Under the pieces are notes generated by a model that had not been told where the DNA came from, did not search any database, and was given only the letters and a program-made list of their open reading frames with translations. Below, in pieces: positions 25,190 through 29,547 of a stretch of 29,547 nucleotides of DNA. The number at the start of each line of letters is the position of its first letter. Position 1 is the first letter of the stretch. The translations under genes were made by a program, and so were the position numbers. This DNA comes from Alphaproteobacteria bacterium UBA1908 (GTDB lineage Bacteria; Pseudomonadota; Alphaproteobacteria; Caedimonadales; UBA1908). Location of the stretch: NCBI GenBank assembly GCA_002337525.1, contig DDGG01000027.1, positions 61,104 to 90,650 of the forward strand, written 5' to 3'.

Positions 25190-26297
25190 ATTGATGAACC
25201 CTGTTTATAAACTTGTTGAATAACCACCGACTGTCCTGCGGTCCGGGCGATGCTTCCGGATGAAACTGCACCGAAAAAGCAGGCCCATTAGTCATTTCAA
25301 TCCCTTGCAATGTACCATCAAAAAGAGAGTAATGAGTTTTTTGACAAGTGTCCGGCAAAGAATTTTGCCTAAGAATAAAGTCGTGATTTTGAGAGGTGAT
25401 CTCTACTTTTCCAGATTCAATATCTTTAACAGGATGATTAATCCCGTGATGGCCTGTCGGCATTTTTTCAATAACACCTCCAAGAGCCAGCCCTAAAAGC
25501 TGATGCCCGAGGCAAATACCAAAAAAAGGGACTTTATTCTGAAGAAGCTTTTGAATTGTGAAGCTTGTATGACAAGAAATAGGACGCGGGTCCCCTGGCC
25601 CGCTTGAATAGAGAACGCCCTTTGGATTTTCTTTCATAATGGTCTCATAGGGTGATAAAGGTGGCAAAAGAACAACCGTACAGCCAAGAGATTCCAGGCA
25701 ACGCAAGGTCTGACTTTTCACACCAAAATCCAATACCACAATTTTTATCTGGTCTTGTTTGTTTTGTGCTACAAAGTTTTCTCTCAACTGATGAATTGTT
25801 CGGTAGAACTCTTTATCTAGAGTATCTTTTTCATGGCCTAACTGATGCTTCAGACCAATCACCTTTTCTTCATCGGGGAAATTTTTTCCATGATAGATAA
25901 GTGCCTTTAAGGGACTCTTGCCACGAATAACCTGAATTAAATAACGTGTGTCAATTTGGGAAATCCCGATGACTTTGTTTTGACAAAGCCAGTCGCTCAA
26001 ACTCTTTTGAGAGCGGTAATTTGAAGGAGGTGTTATAAAATCTTTAAAAACAATCCCGCTTAAATGAGGCCGCGACGATTCCATATCCTCGTCATTAACA
26101 CCAACATTCCCGATATGGGGAAAGGCAAAAGTTACAATTTGACCAGAATGGGAAGGATCTGTAATAACTTCTTGATAACCCGTCATCGCCGTATTAAAAC
26201 AAATTTCTCCTGCGACAACCCCTTCGACACCAATACCACAGCCAAAAAACCTCATCCCATTTTCCAGAATCAGACAGGCATTGATGTCAATAAACAT
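25173..26297 (-). CDS. carA: Carbamoyl-phosphate synthase small subunit
   Basis: The glutaminase subunit that hydrolyses glutamine and passes ammonia to CarB. It has 374 residues. The N-terminal CPSase domain contains EICFNTAMTGYQEVITDPS and FPHIGNVGVNDEDMES. The C-terminal class I glutamine amidotransferase domain has the nucleophile Cys262 in FGICLGHQLLGLALGG, then GHHGINHPV, SQNHDF, and the His/Glu pair in QFHPEASPGPQDS. All key residues are present. The ATG at 26297 has AGGGAG about ten nt upstream. It is the first gene of the operon, so the promoter should lie in the 26.3-26.4 kb region before the repeats begin. Confidence 0.97.
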   Translation of the reverse strand: MFIDINACLILENGMRFFGCGIGVEGVVAGEICFNTAMTGYQEVITDPSHSGQIVTFAFPHIGNVGVNDEDMESSRPHLSGIVFKDFITPPSNYRSQKSLSDWLCQNKVIGISQIDTRYLIQVIRGKSPLKALIYHGKNFPDEEKVIGLKHQLGHEKDTLDKEFYRTIHQLRENFVAQNKQDQIKIVVLDFGVKSQTLRCLESLGCTVVLLPPLSPYETIMKENPKGVLYSSGPGDPRPISCHTSFTIQKLLQNKVPFFGICLGHQLLGLALGGVIEKMPTGHHGINHPVKDIESGKVEITSQNHDFILRQNSLPDTCQKTHYSLFDGTLQGIEMTNGPAFSVQFHPEASPGPQDSRWLFNKFINRVHQYAKKN

Positions 26298-26984
26298 AGA
26301 ACAGGACTCCCTAAACCTTTCCTATAGTCAAAATTATGGTATCTGCAATATGTCCGTTATTCAATCCATTAATTATTCATTATGGCAAACCTCAATAAAT
26401 GATGGTTTAGCGCCGCCCTTCAGGAAATACACCCCGTTCATTATTCAGAAGGAGTACACCCCCGCCCATCGTTCAGAAGCATCACCTCCCAACTCCATCA
26501 TCCACAAAGAGTCCTCCCCTCGTCATTCAGACCTAGCAATACCCCACCGTCATTCAGACCGAGTGCAGCGAGGGAAGAATCCAGAATACTTTTCTGCATG
26601 GCTCTTGCCCTTCAAAGTCCTGGATCGTTACGTCGACCTGCGGTCTCCTCACGATGACGCAGCAATAAAATCATCTTCTTACGATGACGGTTTAGCGCCG
26701 TCCTTCAGAAGGAGTACACCCTTGTCATTCAGAAAGAGCGTAGCGACTGAAGAATCCAGAACATACAGGAACACGTGAATTTAGACCTAGAGTTCAACGT
26801 TTGGTATTATCTCACTCTGGATGTCCCCAAGAGACTTTCTACAAAAAGCTTTAAAGCAAACAGTATAAAACCCGGCAATTTATAGCTTTTATTAGATTTT
26901 CTAATTCTGTGTTTTTTACGGTTGTTAATTACTTTTTGACTAACTATTCTGTCTGTTAGGGAAGTATGCTGTCCGGATAATCAC
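26298..26984. other. Intergenic region rich in degenerate repeats
   Basis: 687 nt without a credible gene, lying between the divergent carA and first right-end LuxR gene. Bases 26401-26780 are repeat sequence: two related segments starting GGTTTAGCGCC (near 26404 and 26689), a long inverted repeat copy (listed separately), and a short inverted core near 26722-26766. A 165-codon open frame across 26281-26778 is made of these repeats. Bases 26781-26984 are AT-rich leader, with CTAAC (26940-26944) and GTTAG (26955-26959) as a small inverted repeat 25 nt before the LuxR ATG, a possible operator. Confidence 0.6.
26516..26669 (-). repeat. Inverted copy of the ~153-bp interspersed repeat
   Basis: Read on the minus strand, this segment runs TTTATTGCTGCGTCATCGTG, GAGACCGCAGGTCGACG, CCAGGACTTTGAAGG, GATTCTTCCCTCGC and GGTCTGAATGACGGTGGGG. 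It parallels 29113-29265 on the plus strand almost base for base. No transposase or open frame is inside. The two copies face each other across the LuxR pair. Confidence 0.85.
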
Positions 26985-27861
26985 ATGGGCATTGACAATA
27001 ACAAGAGTTCTTTTGAGTTTTTCCAATCTATATATAAGCAGGGTATAAAAGAAATCAATCAATACGTTAGACTTTTGAATGCACGAAAGTTTCTTTATTT
27101 TAGAATTTATAGTGGAGGGAATTATCTAGCATTTTCGAATGACTTAAAATATATAAAACATTTGTACTTTCAAACACACGAAAACCCACCCATTTTTATG
27201 GATTTCGTTCAAAGTACCTCTAGTCAGAAAGCAAATTTATGCATTGCTCCTTACATGGAAAACGATTCGACAATTAAACTATTTTATGAACTAGGTTGGC
27301 AAAATCATTGTATTAATTACCATCGTCATAAAAATTATGTAGATTGTTTGACATTTTCTTGGGATAAAGAAAGTAATCCTTATGATCCGATCTATCTTAA
27401 TAAAAATTCTCTTTTTAAAAGCCTTTATTGGATTGTACGAGAGAAATTAAACGACCTCATTCCTTATGATCAGCCGGGAGTATTAAGCCAGTTTCGTAAC
27501 GGTGCAGATATTTCTTACAAACCACCAGAGAATTGTTTTCAACTCCCTGAACTCGAGAAGAAAATTCAGTGGCTTTTAGAAGATTTGTCCCGACAAAAGC
27601 TATCTTTTACGCCCCGGGAATGGGAAGTATGCAAGGGACTGGCTCGAGGAGAAACAGCAAAGGAAACAGCCCGTGTTCTTGGATACGATTGAAGATCATC
27701 TGAGCACAATGTATCAAAAGTTTGAGAAAAGACTTGGCTATAAACCAACCCGATCCCAGGTCGTTCGCCAGCTTTTTCAAATCTTTGATAAAGATCTAAT
27801 CACCAAAACAATCTGGGAGCCTACCCTGTTAACAAAGGAGACAAATCCTTATGACAGTTAA
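26985..27861 (+). pseudogene. LuxR-type regulator, frameshifted in its HTH
   Basis: Two frames together give one regulator of about 290 residues. 26985-27692 encodes the N-terminal sensor-like part (LYFRIYSGGNYLAFS) and the first HTH helix (FTPREWEVCKGLARGETAKE), then stops after ARVLGYD. The next frame, from about 27679, continues with TIEDHLSTMYQKFEKRLGY and SRSQVV and ends at 27861. The intact neighbour reads ARTLAITPRTVDDH at this place. Between the Gly codon and TIEDH only one base remains where about twelve are expected, so an 11-nt deletion has removed the recognition-helix start. A product ending at 27692 would lack DNA-binding function. The 3' part overlaps the next gene, so the two genes were an operon. 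Confidence 0.8.
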
Positions 27862-28789
27862 AACACCCACCGATAATAAATCTGCCTTTCAGTACCACCG
27901 GGATATTTTACCCAAATTTGCTTCTATTTATGATCCTATTCTGGAAACGGGATTATTTTCATATGTGGGGTATTTTCGAATGTATAGAAATCAAAAGTGC
28001 TTATTTCCAATGGGATATAATTCCAATATAATAGAGAAATATATAACAAATGTCATATCTTGTGGTTCTTACTATCCAAACCATTGCCAAAACATCGAAG
28101 ATGTTTCTTTGGCTCTCTGGCCAGAAAATTTCTGTAAAAATGATATGCCGCTAAATTATTTACAACATTTGAGAATTGGACAGGGAATATCAATTTATAA
28201 AAGATTTCCTGATTATATTGAAGGCCTCTATGTCTGCCCTAAAAACAATACCATTAATCTTAACTCTATTGCCGCAACAAAAGCCTCTCTATTCCAGGAA
28301 ATACGAGAAGAGGTTTCAGGTAAAGCAGCTTTTATTTTTGAATCAAATAAGCCTATTTTTATCCATTTCAAAGGACTTTTTAGTATTGACTTACCTTCAA
28401 AAGAAGATTTTCTTGAGAAAAAAATACTTAATCTTCTAGCCATCCTAAAAAAAACAGATTTTGCAACATCCCGACCTTTAAAACGTCAGGTTGCTCTTAC
28501 AAAACGCCAGGCTCAAACTATTCTGGCTTCTTTACATGGGCAAACGAGTAAAGAGGCAGCAAGAACGCTTGCAATTACACCTCGTACGGTTGATGACCAC
28601 TGGAAGGCAATACAAGGCAAGTTTCAGGAAAGACTGGGAGTTTGTTATTCGCGTTCTCAAATTATTGAAACCTTTCTGGAAGAAGTCGACTTGCACCTCA
28701 ACACCTCATCAGCGACGACCCTTATTAAGGATATTCAAAAATATAGGGAAAGTTTAAAAAGTCTTTGTAAGTCCGTGTACCCTCTATAA
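27851..28789 (+). CDS. LuxR-type transcriptional regulator
   Basis: A 312-residue paralogue of the broken upstream gene and of the regulator in the biosynthetic operon. The N-terminal part (about 1-205) has the same PAS-like pattern (GLFSYVGYFRMYRNQKCLFP) and may bind a ligand. The C-terminal LuxR-type HTH is intact at about 215-275 (LTKRQAQTILASLHGQTSKE, ITPRTVDDHWKAIQGKFQ). A short C-terminal extension follows. ATG 27851 has AAAGGAGA about ten nt upstream and overlaps the 3' end of the upstream frame by 11 bp. The targets are unknown. It is bracketed by repeats and has no structural gene next to it in this window. Confidence 0.85.
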   Translation: MTVKTPTDNKSAFQYHRDILPKFASIYDPILETGLFSYVGYFRMYRNQKCLFPMGYNSNIIEKYITNVISCGSYYPNHCQNIEDVSLALWPENFCKNDMPLNYLQHLRIGQGISIYKRFPDYIEGLYVCPKNNTINLNSIAATKASLFQEIREEVSGKAAFIFESNKPIFIHFKGLFSIDLPSKEDFLEKKILNLLAILKKTDFATSRPLKRQVALTKRQAQTILASLHGQTSKEAARTLAITPRTVDDHWKAIQGKFQERLGVCYSRSQIIETFLEEVDLHLNTSSATTLIKDIQKYRESLKSLCKSVYPL

Positions 28790-29017
28790 CATTTCGAATA
28801 TCCGCCAAGATAATGAAAAATGATCTTTGGCAGAAGGCACGTTTATTATCTTGTTATCCATGGTGTTTACGGTTTATTTTTCTGTCATCCAGAGGGTGGC
28901 AAGTCCACCCGTCGGAATCCAGATGGACTAGTCTATGCATTCCGGGGGATGAGATTCTTCCCTCGCTTCGCTCGGTCTGAATGACGAGGGGGCCACTCCT
29001 CCTGAATGACGGAGTCG
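28790..29017. repeat. Repeat-rich region downstream of the LuxR gene
   Basis: No gene is seen. GCCAAGAT and ATCTTTGGC (about 28804-28831) give an imperfect hairpin that may end the LuxR transcript. AGAAGGCACGTTTATTA just after it (about 28832-28848) matches the interior of the larger repeat at 29.1 and 29.4 kb. Bases 28953-28987 carry a full core copy: GATTCTTCCCTCGC, then CTCGGTCTGAATGACGAG. Confidence 0.6.
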
Positions 29018-29221
29018 GGGTGTGATACTTCTGAATGGAGAGTGGGATGTACTCCTTGTAAGTGTTATCCAGAGCACAACACGTTCATTCCCAATCATCG
29101 CGAGGAGGCACGTTTATTACTGCGTCATCGTGAGGAGACCGCAGGTCGACGTGACGATCCAGACTTTGAAGGACAAAGGCCCTGGAGAGAAGTGTTCCGG
29201 ATTCTTCCCTCGCTTCACTCG
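29018..29221 (+). repeat. Direct duplication, copy 1 (period 326 bp)
   Basis: About 204 nt that recur at 29344-29547 with only a few substitutions (for example GAGGAGGCACG against GAGAAGGCACG, and AAAGGCCC against AAAGACCC). It contains CTTCTGAATGGAGAGTGGG, the GTTATCCAGAGCACAACACG segment and the GTCATCGTGAGGAGACCGC segment, and ends with the GATTCTTCCCTCGC core. Open frames across it have no sign of being genes. Confidence 0.9.
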
Positions 29222-29265
29222 GTCTGAATGACGGTGGGGTATTGCTCGGTCTGAATGACGAGGGA
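29113..29265 (+). repeat. Plus-strand copy of the ~153-bp inverted repeat pair
   Basis: Reverse-complement partner of 26516-26669, about 2.4 kb away. It spans the second half of duplication copy 1 and continues through GGTCTGAATGACGGTGGGG and GGTCTGAATGACGAGGG. The partner follows the same order, including the doubled GGTCTGAATGACG. Confidence 0.85.
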
Positions 29266-29343
29266 GGCGCTCCTCCTGAATAACAGAATTAGGAGGTGTT
29301 CCTTGTGAATAACGAAGGGGGACACCTTCTAAATAACGGAATT

Positions 29344-29547
29344 GGGTGTGATGCTTCTGAATGGAGAGTGGGATGTACTCCTTGTAAGTGTTATCCAGAG
29401 CACAACACGTTCATTCCCAATCATCGCGAGAAGGCACGTTTATTACTGCGTCATCGTGAGGAGACCGCAGGTCGACGTGACGATCCAGACTTTGAAGGAC
29501 AAAGACCCTGGAGAGAAATATTCTGGATTCTTCCCTCGCTTCACTCG
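29344..29547 (+). repeat. Direct duplication, copy 2 (cut by window end)
   Basis: Near-identical to 29018-29221 at an offset of exactly 326 bp, and running to the last base of the window, so its true end is not visible. The 122 nt between the copies (29222-29343) is also repeat-like, with several CTGAATGACG/CTGAATAACG units. This suggests an expanding tandem array. Confidence 0.9.

Noticed and set aside
26281..26778. 165-codon plus-strand open frame
   Set aside because: It starts inside carA on the other strand and consists of interspersed repeat sequence; no start signal or family resemblance.
29006..29231. Two overlapping open frames of about 70 codons
   Set aside because: They lie in the duplicated non-coding repeat unit.
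1..29547. CRISPR array, prophage or insertion-sequence transposase
   Set aside because: No regularly spaced short repeats with unique spacers, no phage structural genes, and no transposase or integrase motifs on either strand.

Overview
The window looks like chromosome from an AT-rich, probably host-associated alphaproteobacterium of the Holosporales/Paracaedibacter type that live in protists. Four things point there: an alpha-type SspB whose C-terminal tail reads VTLDAFRKK, a small DUF6898-like gene after it, several LuxR-type regulators with a PAS-like N-terminus, and dispersed repeats with the core GATTCTTCCCTCGC / GGTCTGAATGACG. The exact taxon is inferred, not shown.

Left part (1-10.6 kb), mostly housekeeping. 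After a repeat-bearing leader come polA (DNA polymerase I), a large exported protein with a formin-like proline-rich tract, sspB, two small genes, an SLC13-type permease and, convergent to it, a class A penicillin-binding protein. A tRNA-Thr(TGT) follows.

Centre (10.65-20 kb), the most interesting part. Eight minus-strand genes are packed together. In order of transcription they are an exported S66 (LdcA/MccF-like) peptidase, a LuxR regulator, an SbnB-like dehydrogenase, an ornithine/acylornithine-type carbamoyltransferase, an NPPY methyltransferase, a DUF1015 protein, an SbnA-like PLP synthase and an AurF-like diiron N-oxygenase. Divergent from them are a 49-codon small ORF and an ATP-grasp ligase. 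SbnA plus SbnB is the known route to L-2,3-diaminopropionate (Dap). A carbamoyltransferase acting on a Dap unit is known from viomycin/capreomycin biosynthesis, and AurF-family enzymes oxidise amines. I read this as a compact gene cluster for a small Dap-derived, possibly carbamoylated, N-oxidised and N-methylated metabolite with its own ligase, regulator and candidate immunity hydrolase. I do not recognise the whole combination as a described pathway.

Right-centre (20-26.3 kb): a minus-strand operon carA-carB-LysE exporter-SLC1-type symporter. It makes carbamoyl phosphate, the co-substrate of the carbamoyltransferase, and encodes amino-acid transporters, so it may supply and export for the cluster.

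Right end (26.3-29.5 kb): two LuxR-type regulator genes, the first broken inside its helix-turn-helix by what looks like an 11-nt deletion. They are bracketed by inverted copies of a ~153-bp repeat and followed by a 326-bp-period direct duplication running off the window end. No insertion-sequence transposase, CRISPR array, rRNA or integrase was seen.
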